This document shows, one piece after another, positions 17,295 to 25,891 of a DNA stretch of 64,000 bases (its first letter is position 1; the number at the start of each line of letters is the position of its first letter). The stretch spans positions 134,840-198,839 of the forward strand of contig NZ_LACH01000002.1 of the NCBI RefSeq assembly GCF_000968015.1, given 5' to 3'. Position numbers and translations under genes: made by a program. The stretch comes from Pseudomonas fluorescens (GTDB lineage Bacteria; Pseudomonadota; Gammaproteobacteria; Pseudomonadales; Pseudomonadaceae). The notes beneath the pieces were generated by a model. It did no database searches. It was given only the letters and a program-made list of their open reading frames with translations, and was not told the origin of the DNA.

Positions 17295-18239
17295 ATGAAA
17301 CGACTGATCAGCAGCTGTGTTCTTGCACTCAGCGGTACCGCTTTCCTGAGCGCCAGCGTCATGGCGGCCGAACCTGCTTCATGCCAGAACGTACGCATGG
17401 GCGTCGTGAACTGGACCGATGTGATCGCCACCAGTGCCATGACCCAAGTCCTGCTCGATGGCCTCGGCTACAACACCAAACAAACCAGCGCATCCCAGCA
17501 AATCATCTTCGCCGGGATCCGCGACCAGCGCCTGGATCTGTTCCTGGGCTACTGGAACCCGCTGATGACCCAGACCATCACGCCGTTCGTCGATGGCAAG
17601 CAGGTCAAAGTACTTGAAGCGCCAAGCCTGAAAGACGCCCGCGCCACCCTCGCCGTACCGACGTATCTCGCCGAAAAGGGCCTGAAAACCTTCGCCGACA
17701 TCGCCAAGTTCGAGAAAGAACTGGGCGGCAAGATCTACGGCATCGAGCCTGGTTCGGGGGCCAACACCCAGATCAAGGCGATGATCGCCAAGAACCAGTT
17801 TGGCCTCGGCAAGTTCCAGTTGGTCGAGTCCAGTGAGGCCGGCATGCTCGCGGCGGTGGATCGCGCCGTGCGACGCAAGGAAGCCGTGGTGTTCTTCGGC
17901 TGGGCGCCGCACCCAATGAACGTCAACGTGCAGATGACCTATCTCACTGGCAGTGAAGACGCTCTGGGCCCGGACGAAGGCATGGCCACGGTCTGGACCG
18001 TCACCGCGCCGAAATACGCCGAGCAATGCCCGAACGTCGGTCGCTTGCTGAGCAACCTGACCTACTCCGCCGAAGACGAGAGCCGGATGATGCAGCCGCT
18101 GCTGGATCACAAGGACGCTTTCGAATCGGCCAAGCAATGGCTGAAAGATCACCCGCAAGACAAGCAACGCTGGCTCGAAGGCGTGACCACCTTCGATGGC
18201 AAACCCGCCGCTGAAAACCTGCAGCTGACCACCAAATAA
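17295..18239 (+). CDS. caiX: Carnitine-binding periplasmic protein CaiX
   Basis: 314-residue OpuAC-type substrate-binding protein with signal peptide (MKRLISSCVLALSGTAFLSA..., cut before AEPASC). Conserved ligand region: VVNWTDVIATSAMTQVLLDG, LGYWNP and FFGWAPHPMN, where tryptophans form the quaternary-amine box. It delivers carnitine to a transporter core encoded elsewhere, most likely CbcWV (27341-29361), to which no other core lies close. GAGGA at 17282 supports ATG 17295. First gene of the carnitine operon; paralogue of CbcX (26327). Confidence 0.9.
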   Translation: MKRLISSCVLALSGTAFLSASVMAAEPASCQNVRMGVVNWTDVIATSAMTQVLLDGLGYNTKQTSASQQIIFAGIRDQRLDLFLGYWNPLMTQTITPFVDGKQVKVLEAPSLKDARATLAVPTYLAEKGLKTFADIAKFEKELGGKIYGIEPGSGANTQIKAMIAKNQFGLGKFQLVESSEAGMLAAVDRAVRRKEAVVFFGWAPHPMNVNVQMTYLTGSEDALGPDEGMATVWTVTAPKYAEQCPNVGRLLSNLTYSAEDESRMMQPLLDHKDAFESAKQWLKDHPQDKQRWLEGVTTFDGKPAAENLQLTTK

Positions 18240-18327
18240 ACCCGATTGAACCACCGATTCGCAGCCCGACAGGGCTGCGAATCGACTAATCACGCACGCC
18301 ATTCCCATAAAGAACAGGAACCGCCTC

Positions 18328-19215
18328 ATGAACCACGACGTCATCATCACCTGCGCACTCACCGGTGCTGGCGACACGACCAGCAAGAGCCCACACGTGC
18401 CGGTCACTCCGAAACAAATCGCCGCGGCCGCCGTGGAAGCTGCCAAGGCCGGCGCCACCGTGGTCCACTGCCACGTGCGTAACCCCGAAACCGGCAAATT
18501 CAGCCGTGATGTAGCGCTGTATCGCGAAGTGATGGAGCGCATCCGCGAGGCGGACGTCGACATCATCGTCAACCTCACCGCCGGCATGGGCGGCGACCTG
18601 GAAATCGGCGCTGGCGAGAACCCGATGGAATTCGGCCCGAACACCGACCTGGTCGGTCCGCTGACCCGTCTGGCCCACGTTGAAGAGCTGCTGCCGGAAA
18701 TCTGCACCCTCGATTGCGGCACCCTGAACTTCGGCGACGGCGACACCATCTATGTGTCCACCCCGGCCCAGCTGCGCGCTGGCGCCAAACGCATTCAAGA
18801 GCTGGGCGTGAAGGCCGAGCTGGAAATTTTCGACACCGGTCACCTGTGGTTCGCCAAGCAGATGATCAAGGAAGGCCTGCTCGACGACCCGCTGTTCCAA
18901 CTCTGCCTGGGCATCCCGTGGGGCGCGCCGGCCGACACCACCACCATGAAAGCCATGGTCGACAACCTGCCTGCCAATGCAGTCTGGGCCGGTTTCGGCA
19001 TCGGTCGCATGCAAATGCCGATGGCGGCGCAAGCGGTGCTGCTCGGTGGCAACGTGCGGGTCGGTCTGGAAGACAACATCTGGCTGGACAAGGGCGTACT
19101 GGCGACCAACGGCCAACTGGTTGAACGCGCTTCGGAAATTCTCAGCCGCCTCGGCGCCCGTGTCCTGACCCCGGCGGAAGGCCGGGTAAAAATGGGCCTG
19201 ACCAAGCGCGGCTAA
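18328..19215 (+). CDS. cdhC: 3-dehydrocarnitine cleavage enzyme CdhC (BKACE/DUF849)
   Basis: 295-residue beta-keto-acid cleavage enzyme. It joins 3-dehydrocarnitine with acetyl-CoA to give betainyl-CoA and acetoacetate. The zinc-binding HCHVR (H48, H50), the [19 protein letters not shown]-terminus and [10 protein letters not shown] are family hallmarks. AGGAACC upstream of ATG. Second gene of the operon, equivalent to PA5387. Followed by a REP hairpin before cdhA. Confidence 0.93.
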   Translation: MNHDVIITCALTGAGDTTSKSPHVPVTPKQIAAAAVEAAKAGATVVHCHVRNPETGKFSRDVALYREVMERIREADVDIIVNLTAGMGGDLEIGAGENPMEFGPNTDLVGPLTRLAHVEELLPEICTLDCGTLNFGDGDTIYVSTPAQLRAGAKRIQELGVKAELEIFDTGHLWFAKQMIKEGLLDDPLFQLCLGIPWGAPADTTTMKAMVDNLPANAVWAGFGIGRMQMPMAAQAVLLGGNVRVGLEDNIWLDKGVLATNGQLVERASEILSRLGARVLTPAEGRVKMGLTKRG

Positions 19216-19230
19216 CCCCACCCTTTCCCC

Positions 19231-19338
19231 CTGTGGGAGCGAGCCTGCTCCGGGCGGCGTTCCGACGATGACGTCGGTACATCCGACGCATTATCTGCGG
19301 CAGTAATACCGCCATCGCGAGCAAGCTCGCTCCCACAG
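19231..19338. repeat. REP pair within the carnitine operon (cdhC-cdhA)
   Basis: CTGTGGGAGCGAGCCTGCTC and TCGCGAGCAAGCTCGCTCCC in inverted orientation fill most of the 152-base gap between two genes of one operon. Confidence 0.85.
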
Positions 19339-19367
19339 TTTTTTTGAGCCAAATTCAGGAAGTCGCC

Positions 19368-20333
19368 ATGAGCTTTATCACCGAAATTAAAACCTTCGCA
19401 GCCTTGGGCAGCGGTGTCATCGGCAGCGGTTGGGTGTCCCGCGCCCTCGCCCACGGCCTCGACGTGGTGGCCTGGGACCCGGCGCCCGGTGCCGAAGCCG
19501 CGCTGCGCAAACGCGTCGCCAATGCCTGGGGTGCGTTGGAGAAACAGGGCCTGGCGCCAGGCGCATCGCAGGATCGGCTGCGCTTTGTCGCAACCATTGA
19601 AGAATGCGTTCGCGACGCGGATTTCATTCAGGAAAGCGCCCCTGAGCGTCTGGACCTGAAACTGGAACTGCACAGCAAAATCAGCGCGGCGGCCAAGCCC
19701 AATGCCTTGATCGGCTCCAGTACTTCCGGCCTGTTGCCGAGCGAGTTCTACGAGAGTTCGACGCACCCGGAACGCTGCGTCGTCGGGCACCCGTTCAACC
19801 CGGTTTACCTGCTGCCGCTGGTGGAAGTGGTTGGCGGCAAAAACACCGCTCCGGAAGCCGTTCAAGCGGCAATGAAAGTCTATGAATCCTTGGGCATGCG
19901 TCCGCTTCATGTGCGCAAGGAAGTACCCGGTTTTATCGCCGACCGCTTGCTCGAAGCGTTGTGGCGTGAAGCGCTGCACCTGGTCAACGACGGTGTGGCG
20001 ACCACCGGTGAAATCGACGATGCGATTCGCTTTGGCGCGGGCCTGCGCTGGTCGTTCATGGGCACATTCTTGACCTACACCCTGGCGGGTGGCGATGCAG
20101 GCATGCGGCACTTCATGGCGCAATTCGGGCCGGCGCTGCAGTTGCCGTGGACGTATCTGCCGGCGCCGGAACTGACCGACAAGTTGATTGATGATGTGGT
20201 GGATGGCACCAGTGATCAGTTGGGCACGCACAGCATTTCGGCGCTGGAGCGCTATCGTGATGATTGCCTGCTGGCGGTGCTGGAGGCGGTGAAGACCACC
20301 AAAGAGAAGCATGGGATGGCCTTCAGCGAATAA
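19368..20333 (+). CDS. cdhA: L-carnitine 3-dehydrogenase CdhA
   Basis: 321-residue member of the 3-hydroxyacyl-CoA dehydrogenase superfamily that oxidises L-carnitine to 3-dehydrocarnitine with NAD+. N-terminal Rossmann motif GSGVIGSG (14-21), acidic DPAPG after strand two, and catalytic [18 protein letters not shown]. The C-terminal domain carries [21 protein letters not shown] 19368 chosen over the upstream ATG 19344 because AGGA lies at 19357 and family members start MSFIT. Equivalent to PA5386. Confidence 0.93.
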   Translation: MSFITEIKTFAALGSGVIGSGWVSRALAHGLDVVAWDPAPGAEAALRKRVANAWGALEKQGLAPGASQDRLRFVATIEECVRDADFIQESAPERLDLKLELHSKISAAAKPNALIGSSTSGLLPSEFYESSTHPERCVVGHPFNPVYLLPLVEVVGGKNTAPEAVQAAMKVYESLGMRPLHVRKEVPGFIADRLLEALWREALHLVNDGVATTGEIDDAIRFGAGLRWSFMGTFLTYTLAGGDAGMRHFMAQFGPALQLPWTYLPAPELTDKLIDDVVDGTSDQLGTHSISALERYRDDCLLAVLEAVKTTKEKHGMAFSE

Positions 20334-20350
20334 TGAACCAACAGGACCGG

Positions 20351-20461
20351 CCCCATCGTCGGAACGCCGCCCGGAGCAAGCTCGCTCCCACAGTTGATCT
20401 GCGTCGTTCACAGAACCAATGTGGGAGCGAGCTTGCTCCGGGCGGCGTTCCGACGATGGGG
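20351..20461. repeat. Perfect 42-bp inverted repeat between cdhA and cdhB
   Basis: Bases 20351-20392 and 20420-20461 are exact reverse complements over 42 bases, each containing the GTGGGAGCGAGCTTGCTCCG REP core plus GGCGGCGTTCCGACGATG. The 27-base loop holds no gene. It separates two genes of one operon. Confidence 0.93.
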
Positions 20462-20496
20462 GCCATCCAGTCACCACACCATTTGGATCCCTCATC

Positions 20497-20973
20497 ATGC
20501 CCACCCTGACCACCTACCAAACCAAAATCATCCCCGACTGGGTCGACTACAACGGCCACCTGCGCGACGCCTTCTACCTGCTGATTTTCAGCTACGCCAC
20601 CGATGCGCTGATGGATCGTCTGGGCATGGACAGCAACAACCGCGAAGCCAGCGGCAACTCGCTGTTCACCCTCGAACTGCACCTCAATTACCTGCATGAA
20701 GTGAAGCTCGACGCCGACGTCGAAGTGCATACCCAAATCATTGGCCACGACAGCAAACGCCTGCATCTCTATCACAGTCTGCATCTGCTCGGAGGTGACA
20801 AGGAGCTGGCGGGCAACGAACAAATGCTGCTGCACGTTGACCTCGCCGGGCCGCGCTCCGCACCGTTCAGCGAAGACACCTTGAGCAAGCTGCAAGCCAT
20901 CGTCGCCGAGCAAACCGACCTTCCCGCCCCTGCCTATATTGGCCGAGTGATCGCGTTACCCCCTAAAAAATAA
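20497..20973 (+). CDS. cdhB: Betainyl-CoA thioesterase CdhB
   Basis: 158-residue hotdog-fold thioesterase of the 4-hydroxybenzoyl-CoA type: DWVDYNGHLRDAFYLLIFSY carries the catalytic aspartate motif. It releases glycine betaine and CoA from betainyl-CoA, feeding GbcAB. Start ATG 20497; only a weak GGA ribosome site, so translation may depend on the structure upstream. Fourteen bases before the gamma-butyrobetaine dioxygenase gene. Equivalent to PA5385. Confidence 0.9.
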   Translation: MPTLTTYQTKIIPDWVDYNGHLRDAFYLLIFSYATDALMDRLGMDSNNREASGNSLFTLELHLNYLHEVKLDADVEVHTQIIGHDSKRLHLYHSLHLLGGDKELAGNEQMLLHVDLAGPRSAPFSEDTLSKLQAIVAEQTDLPAPAYIGRVIALPPKK

Positions 20974-20987
20974 CAAGGAGATCGCCA

Positions 20988-22151
20988 TTGAACACCGCCG
21001 CCGCTTTTGCCGACTTCCGTACCTACCCGTTGATCAGCGCGTTGACCGCCGTGCAAACCCTGGCGGACCGAATTCAAGTGACATGGGCCGACAACAGGGT
21101 CAGCCCTTTTCATCATCAGTGGTTGCGCGACAACTGTCCGTGCCCGCTGTGCGTCTACACCGTGACCCGCGAGCAAGTGCTGGAAATCGTCGACGTCGCC
21201 GAAAACCTGAAGCCCTCGGACGTCAGCATTGATGCCGAAGGCTGCCTGCGTGTCGACTGGCAGGACGGCCATCTCAGCCGCTTCGATCCCGGCTGGTTAC
21301 GGGCCCACGCCTATGATGACGAGTCCCGCGCCGAACGCCGGGCTGCCAAGCCAAAAAGCCAGCTCTGGAACAGCGACCTGAAGCTGCCGGTATTCGAATA
21401 CCAGGCTTTGATGAACGACAACCATGCCCTGCTGCAATGGCTGCTGGCCGTACGCGATACCGGCCTGACTCAGGTCCGCGGTGTGCCCACCGAGCCGGGT
21501 TCGCTGAAACTGATCGCCCAGCGGGTTTCCTTCATCCGCGAGAGCAACTTTGGCGTGCTGTTCAACGTGCAATCCAAGGCCGATGCCGACAGCAATGCCT
21601 ACACCGCTTTCAACCTGCCGCTGCACAGCGATTTGCCGACTCGGGAGTTGCAACCGGGGCTGCAATTCCTGCATTGCCTGGTGAATGACGCCGAGGGTGG
21701 CGAGAGTATTTTCGTCGACGGTTTTGCCATTGCCGACGCCTTGCGCCATGAAGATCCCGAGGCGTTTAAAAGCCTCTGTGAAATCCCTGTGGAGTTCCGC
21801 AACAAAGACCGCCACAGCGACTACCGTCGTCTCGCGCCGATTATCGCGCTGGATGCCTTTGGGCAGGTTTCGGAAATCCGCATGGCGAATTTTCTGCGTG
21901 GGCCGTTCGATGCGTCGGTCGAGCAGATGCCCGCGCTCTATCACGCCTACCGCCGCTTTATTGCAATGACCAGGGAAACGCGATTTCGGGTGATGACGCG
22001 GTTAAACCCCGGCGAAATGTGGTGTTTCGACAACCGCCGCACCCTCCACGCCCGCAACGCCTTCGACCCCGCCACCGGCGCCCGGCATTTTCAGGGTTGC
22101 TATGTCGACCGTGATGAACTGTTGTCGCGGATCCTGGTATTGCAACGCTAG
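20988..22151 (+). CDS. Gamma-butyrobetaine dioxygenase (hydroxylase)
   Basis: 387-residue Fe(II)/2-oxoglutarate oxygenase that makes L-carnitine from gamma-butyrobetaine. The N-terminal zinc domain has CPCPLC (C50, C52, C55) with H95 as likely fourth ligand, as in human BBOX1. Iron ligands: HSD (H213, D215) and LHARNAF (H354). It starts with TTG at 20988, seven bases after a strong AAGGAG, and no in-frame ATG fits. In P. aeruginosa the operon ends with the short-chain acylcarnitine hydrolase gene hocS instead; here this gene takes that place and extends the operon to a carnitine precursor. Confidence 0.9.
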   Translation: MNTAAAFADFRTYPLISALTAVQTLADRIQVTWADNRVSPFHHQWLRDNCPCPLCVYTVTREQVLEIVDVAENLKPSDVSIDAEGCLRVDWQDGHLSRFDPGWLRAHAYDDESRAERRAAKPKSQLWNSDLKLPVFEYQALMNDNHALLQWLLAVRDTGLTQVRGVPTEPGSLKLIAQRVSFIRESNFGVLFNVQSKADADSNAYTAFNLPLHSDLPTRELQPGLQFLHCLVNDAEGGESIFVDGFAIADALRHEDPEAFKSLCEIPVEFRNKDRHSDYRRLAPIIALDAFGQVSEIRMANFLRGPFDASVEQMPALYHAYRRFIAMTRETRFRVMTRLNPGEMWCFDNRRTLHARNAFDPATGARHFQGCYVDRDELLSRILVLQR

Positions 22152-22165
22152 ACCGCGTCATCGTT

Positions 22166-22233
22166 CATCGCGAGCAGGCTCACTCCTACAGAGGTATGCG
22201 ATCACTGTGGGAGCGAGCTTGCTCGCGATGGCG
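22166..22233. repeat. REP pair (GTGGGAGCGAGC family)
   Basis: A degenerate left unit (TCGCGAGCAGGCTCACTCCT) and a full right unit (GTGGGAGCGAGCTTGCTCGC) in inverted order just after the end of the carnitine operon. Confidence 0.85.
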
Positions 22234-22270
22234 TCAGTCCAGTCACCATCTCCCTTCCTGTTTCACAGGC

Positions 22271-22306
22271 AAAAAAAACCCCGATCAAGCCGTGACAGGA
22301 TCGGGG
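22271..22306 (-). terminator. Rho-independent terminator on the minus strand
   Basis: CCCCGATC (22279-22286) pairs with GATCGGGG (22299-22306) and eight T residues follow on the minus strand. No protein gene reads leftwards into it from 22307-22886 apart from gbdR, whose own end is separated by a plus-strand gene and a repeat. It therefore suggests a separate leftward transcript. Confidence 0.65.
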
Positions 22307-22392
22307 CAGAGGTGGGTACTGTTGAGGAGCCGTTGCGCGAGGGTGACCAAACCTTCGTGAAGCCAGCTGACCCCAGTGTGCCCACTCTCATA
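22275..22392 (-). ncRNA. Candidate small RNA on the minus strand
   Basis: The terminator at 22271-22306 implies a short leftward transcript. On the minus strand a possible -10 box TACGTA (about 22390-22396) follows A/T-rich bases, which would give an RNA of about 110-120 nucleotides ending in the hairpin and U-run. The body contains CAACAG and CACCTC single-stranded stretches. No open frame on this strand looks coding. I do not recognise a known family; the 5' end is a guess. Confidence 0.3.
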
Positions 22393-22520
22393 CGTAGCAA
22401 GTTAGTCGAAAACGACCTGTTCATAGGTATTGCGGCCATTGCGACAAATCGTCCTTGCCGCCACCCCGCACCCCTACGAGAATCGAGCCACGACACCGTT
22501 CCCTGAAGAAGGATTGCGTC

Positions 22521-22784
22521 ATGATGTACGCCGATTTGATAGACCAGGAAGACCTGTTGAGCCAGCTGAAGGCGTTGGGATTTTCAGTGCCCCCTGGCGC
22601 AACCGCCGAGCAGGCCTGCGAATGCGCAGTACGGGGCTTGAACAACGACCGGGCAATGGAACTGCGCACCATGGTCAAGCAGATGTACACCAGCAGCGCG
22701 TCCATCCAGCCGGCCGTGCGTCAGGCCATCGACAAGCAACTGCTGCCAGCGTTGGCGGAGTATCAACAAAGCCGTAGCGCCTGA
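22521..22784 (+). CDS. Conserved small protein next to gbdR (PA5381-like)
   Basis: 87-residue soluble protein beginning MMYADLIDQEDLLSQLKALG, largely alpha-helical, with a CECAVRGLNNDRAMELRTMV middle. No signal peptide or membrane helix. AAGAAGGA upstream supports ATG 22521 (or 22524) rather than the longer frame. A hypothetical gene at this place beside gbdR is conserved in pseudomonads. No function can be assigned from the sequence. Confidence 0.7.
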   Translation: MMYADLIDQEDLLSQLKALGFSVPPGATAEQACECAVRGLNNDRAMELRTMVKQMYTSSASIQPAVRQAIDKQLLPALAEYQQSRSA

Positions 22785-22787
22785 CCT

Positions 22788-22881
22788 GTGGCGAGGGGGC
22801 TTGCCCCCGTTGGGTCGCGAAGCGGCCCTAAAAGCTTTACGACTGCTGCGCAGTCGAACGGGGGCAAGCCCCCTCGCCACA
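22788..22881. repeat. Inverted repeat, 'GTGGCGAGGGGGCTTGCCCC' family
   Basis: Arms GTGGCGAGGGGGCTTGCCCC (22788) and its reverse complement (ending 22881) enclose a GGGTCGCGAAGCGGCCC hairpin. It lies between the convergent ends of the small gene and gbdR. A degenerate relative occurs at about 29440-29614. Confidence 0.85.
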
Positions 22882-22886
22882 ACGGT

Positions 22887-23990
22887 TTAAAGCCTTACGC
22901 TGGCGAAAGTCGACTCATTGCGCGCCTGACTCAACGCCGACAACGGCCCGGACAACGGCGACAGCACCAGTGCTTGCGGCAGCGGCATCATCGCCACTTG
23001 TTGCGTGGTGTTGGAACCTACGCGCTCGTCACGCGGCGGAATGCCGAAGTATTCGCGGTAGCACTTGGAGAAGTGCGGCGTGGACACGAAACCACACACC
23101 GACGCCACTTCGATAATCGACATCGGCGTTTGCTTGAGCAACTGCCGGGCGCGGATCAAGCGCAGTTTCAGGTAGTAACGCGACGGCGAGCAGTGCAGGT
23201 ATTTCTGGAACAGCCGCTCCAGCTGACGACGCGACACGGCGACGTACACCGCCAGCTCGTCGAGGTCGATCGGCTCTTCGAGGTTGGCCTCCATCAGCGC
23301 GACGATTTCCTGCAACTTCGGCTGGTTGGTGCCAAGCATGTGCTTGAGCGGCACACGCTGGTGATCCTGCTCGTTGCGGATGCGCTCGTAGACAAACATC
23401 TCCGAAATCGCGGCCGACAGTTCACGGCCGTGATCGCGGCTGATCAGGTGCAGCATCATGTCCAGCGGCGCGGTGCCACCGGAGCTGGTGAAACGGTTAC
23501 GGTCGAGGGTGAACAGACGGGTACTCATGGCCACACGCGGGAAAGCTTCCTGCATCGAGGCCAGACATTCCCAGTGCACGCTGCAATCGAAACCATCCAG
23601 CAGGCCGGCGCACGCCAGGGCCCAGCTGCCGGTGCAGACCGCACCGAGACGGCGGGACTGACGCGCCTGGCTTTGCAGCCACGAAACGTGTTCCCGGGTA
23701 ACAGTGCGCTGGATGCCGATACCGCCACAGACAATCACGGTGTCCAGGGGTGGCGCTTTGTGCATGGAGCAATCGGGGGTGATCTGCAGACCGTCACTGG
23801 CCCAGACCTGACCGCCGTCGACGGTAAGCGTGCTCCAGCGATACAGCTCGCGACCGGACAACTGGTTGGCCATACGCAGGGGTTCTACTGCGGAGGCCAA
23901 AGAAATAAGCGTGAAATTGTCCAGCAGCAGAAAGCCGATGGATTGAGGCGCACGGTTCTGGGGTTGGGCCCCGGAGTTGAACGTCGTCAT
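22887..23990 (-). CDS. gbdR: Transcriptional activator GbdR (glycine betaine/dimethylglycine sensor)
   Basis: 367-residue GATase1-AraC regulator. The N-terminal DJ-1/PfpI-like domain (IGFLLLDNFTLISLASAVEP...) binds glycine betaine or dimethylglycine. The C-terminal AraC domain has helix-turn-helices DELAVYVAVSRRQLERLFQ and SIIEVASVCGFVSTPHFSK. In P. aeruginosa PA5380 activates gbcAB, dgcAB, cbcXWV, sdaB and others, all of which have counterparts in this window. Paralogous to CdhR (16125). ATG 23990 is preceded by a modest ribosome site (GGAGATACCGCG). Confidence 0.92.
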   Translation of the reverse strand: MTTFNSGAQPQNRAPQSIGFLLLDNFTLISLASAVEPLRMANQLSGRELYRWSTLTVDGGQVWASDGLQITPDCSMHKAPPLDTVIVCGGIGIQRTVTREHVSWLQSQARQSRRLGAVCTGSWALACAGLLDGFDCSVHWECLASMQEAFPRVAMSTRLFTLDRNRFTSSGGTAPLDMMLHLISRDHGRELSAAISEMFVYERIRNEQDHQRVPLKHMLGTNQPKLQEIVALMEANLEEPIDLDELAVYVAVSRRQLERLFQKYLHCSPSRYYLKLRLIRARQLLKQTPMSIIEVASVCGFVSTPHFSKCYREYFGIPPRDERVGSNTTQQVAMMPLPQALVLSPLSGPLSALSQARNESTFASVRL

Positions 23991-24423
23991 CGCGGTATCT
24001 CCTCACACAAAGCGGGTGATGGCCTCAGGCGGAGGCTCTTGTTATTGCCATCGTTCTCGCGCGGGAGACGGGCTTTGTAATGACAGAGCAAATGCCATGC
24101 CTAAAATTGAATGGCCGTTCAATAACTCCTGAAAACGACGTCGCGCCGCGTCTATATAAGCCGCGCCGCGAGTGGGGGTTATAAGTGCCATTATCGGCGG
24201 GAGGCGCTCAGCCCCGTTGGGCGTGAGCAAATCGGTAGCACTTGTGGGAACAGGGCTACAGCGACCTGAGGGAGAGTGTCACCGCAGGCACAGGTGACAG
24301 GCGGTAATGGCCAAACTGGATCCCGGATCTCGAGCAAGTCGCTTATCTGTAAGCGACGCTCCAAAACGTGGCGCGTTCTGAATCGGGTGTTCACTTTGCG
24401 CGCAGTTTTGACTGGTCTGGCGC
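23991..24423. other. gbdR upstream region without gene
   Basis: About 430 bases with no credible reading frame. It holds the palindrome at 24106-24123, a GCGCCGCG direct repeat with 20-base period (about 24139-24166), and an imperfect hairpin near 24207-24232 (GCTCAGCCCC...GGGCGTGAGC). Presumed to contain the gbdR promoter. Confidence 0.5.
24106..24123. promoter_or_regulatory. Palindrome ATTGAA-TGGCCG-TTCAAT upstream of gbdR
   Basis: 18-base inverted repeat, perfect except for the pair 24112/24117. It lies 116 bases upstream of the gbdR start. Its ends (ATTGAA/TTCAAT) equal the inner half-sites of the BetI-type operator at 31900-31919, but the spacing differs. Which regulator binds is unknown. 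Confidence 0.4.
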
Positions 24424-24502
24424 TATCGCGAGCAAGCTCGCTCCCACATTTGATCTGCGTCGTTCACAAATCCAGTGTGGGAGCGAGCTTGCTCGCGATG
24501 GG
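24424..24502. repeat. REP pair (GTGGGAGCGAGC family)
   Basis: TATCGCGAGCAAGCTCGCTC and its inverted partner, 34 bases apart, between the gbdR promoter region and the end of the serine ammonia-lyase gene. Confidence 0.88.
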
Positions 24503-24514
24503 ACCAACTCGGTC

Positions 24515-25891
24515 TCAGCACTCCACCGCGCTAACCGCCAACCCACCCCGCGATGTCTCTTTATATTTGTCATGCATATCGGCACCGGTATCACGCATCG
24601 TGCGGATCACCCGATCCAGCGAGATAAAGTGCTGACCGTCGCCACGCAGCGCCATCTGCGCTGCGTTGATGGCTTTCACCGCGGCAATCGCATTGCGCTC
24701 GATACACGGCACTTGCACCAACCCGCCCACCGGGTCGCAGGTCAGGCCGAGGTTGTGTTCCAGACCGATTTCCGCCGCGTTACACAGCTGCTCCGGCGTC
24801 GCCCCCAGAATCTCCGCCAGCCCGGCCGCCGCCATGGCGCAGGCCGAACCGACTTCGCCCTGGCAACCGACTTCGGCACCGGAAATCGAAGCGTTCTTCT
24901 TGCACAGAATCCCTACCGCCGCCGCACTGAGGAAATAGTCGACCACGTTGGCGTCGGTCACCACCTCACTGAACTTCATAAAGTAGTGCAACACCGCCGG
25001 AATGATCCCCGCCGCGCCATTGGTCGGCGCCGTCACCATGCGCCCGCCAGCGGCGTTTTCTTCGTTGACCGCCAGGGCGAACAGGTTGACCCACTCCATG
25101 GCGCTCAAGGTCGAGCCGATCACGTTGGGCTTGTTCAGTTCTTGCAGGCTGCGGTGCAACTTGGCCGCGCGACGGCGCACATTCAGGCCGCCGGGCAAGA
25201 TGCCTTCGTGCTTGAGGCCTTGTTCGACGCAATCCTGCATGGCGCGCCAGAGTGTCATCAGGCCAGCGCGGATTTCCTCTTCGCTGCGCCAGACTTTCTC
25301 GTTGGCCATCATCAACTCTGCAACGCGCAAGTTGTGCTGCTTGCAGAGGCTGAGCAGCTCGGCAGCGCTAGAGAAATCGTACGGCAGCACGGTGCGGTCC
25401 AGATCGACCACGCCGCTTGAAGCCTGTGCTTCATCAACGACAAAACCGCCGCCGATGGAATAGTAGGTGTCGCGATGCAGCTCACCGTCATCGCCTTCGA
25501 CGATCAGCGTCATGGCGTTGGGGTGGAATGGCAGGTTCTCGTCGATCAGGCGCATGTCCCGGGCCCAGATGAACGGGACCGACAAACGACCGTCGAGCAG
25601 CAACGTGTGGGTCTCGCGCAGGGTTTCGATGCGGATGCCGATTTGCGACGGATCGATCGCGTCCGGCCATTCGCCCATCAGGCCCATGATCACCGCGTTG
25701 TCGCTGCCGTGACCGATGCCGGTGGCCGACAACGACCCATAAAGCTGAACTTCGACGCGACGTACTTGTTCCAAAAGACCCCGCTCACGCAAACCTTGCA
25801 CGAACAACGCCGCGGCGCGCATAGGCCCCACAGTGTGCGAACTGGAGGGGCCGATGCCGATTTTGAACAGGTCGAAAACACTGATAGCCAT
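24515..25891 (-). CDS. sdaB: L-serine ammonia-lyase
   Basis: 458-residue iron-sulfur L-serine dehydratase turning serine into pyruvate and ammonia, the final step of the choline-carnitine route after glycine is converted to serine. Features: SVFDLFKIGIGPSSSHTVGP at the start, YSIGGGFV, TAPTNGAAGIIPAVL and the cysteine-rich CKKNASISGAEVGCQGEVGS region that holds the [4Fe-4S] cluster. ATG 25891 with AGGAG upstream is preferred to the longer frame. Lies between gbdR and cbcX like PA5379; symbol by position and family. Confidence 0.92.
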   Translation of the reverse strand: MAISVFDLFKIGIGPSSSHTVGPMRAAALFVQGLRERGLLEQVRRVEVQLYGSLSATGIGHGSDNAVIMGLMGEWPDAIDPSQIGIRIETLRETHTLLLDGRLSVPFIWARDMRLIDENLPFHPNAMTLIVEGDDGELHRDTYYSIGGGFVVDEAQASSGVVDLDRTVLPYDFSSAAELLSLCKQHNLRVAELMMANEKVWRSEEEIRAGLMTLWRAMQDCVEQGLKHEGILPGGLNVRRRAAKLHRSLQELNKPNVIGSTLSAMEWVNLFALAVNEENAAGGRMVTAPTNGAAGIIPAVLHYFMKFSEVVTDANVVDYFLSAAAVGILCKKNASISGAEVGCQGEVGSACAMAAAGLAEILGATPEQLCNAAEIGLEHNLGLTCDPVGGLVQVPCIERNAIAAVKAINAAQMALRGDGQHFISLDRVIRTMRDTGADMHDKYKETSRGGLAVSAVEC

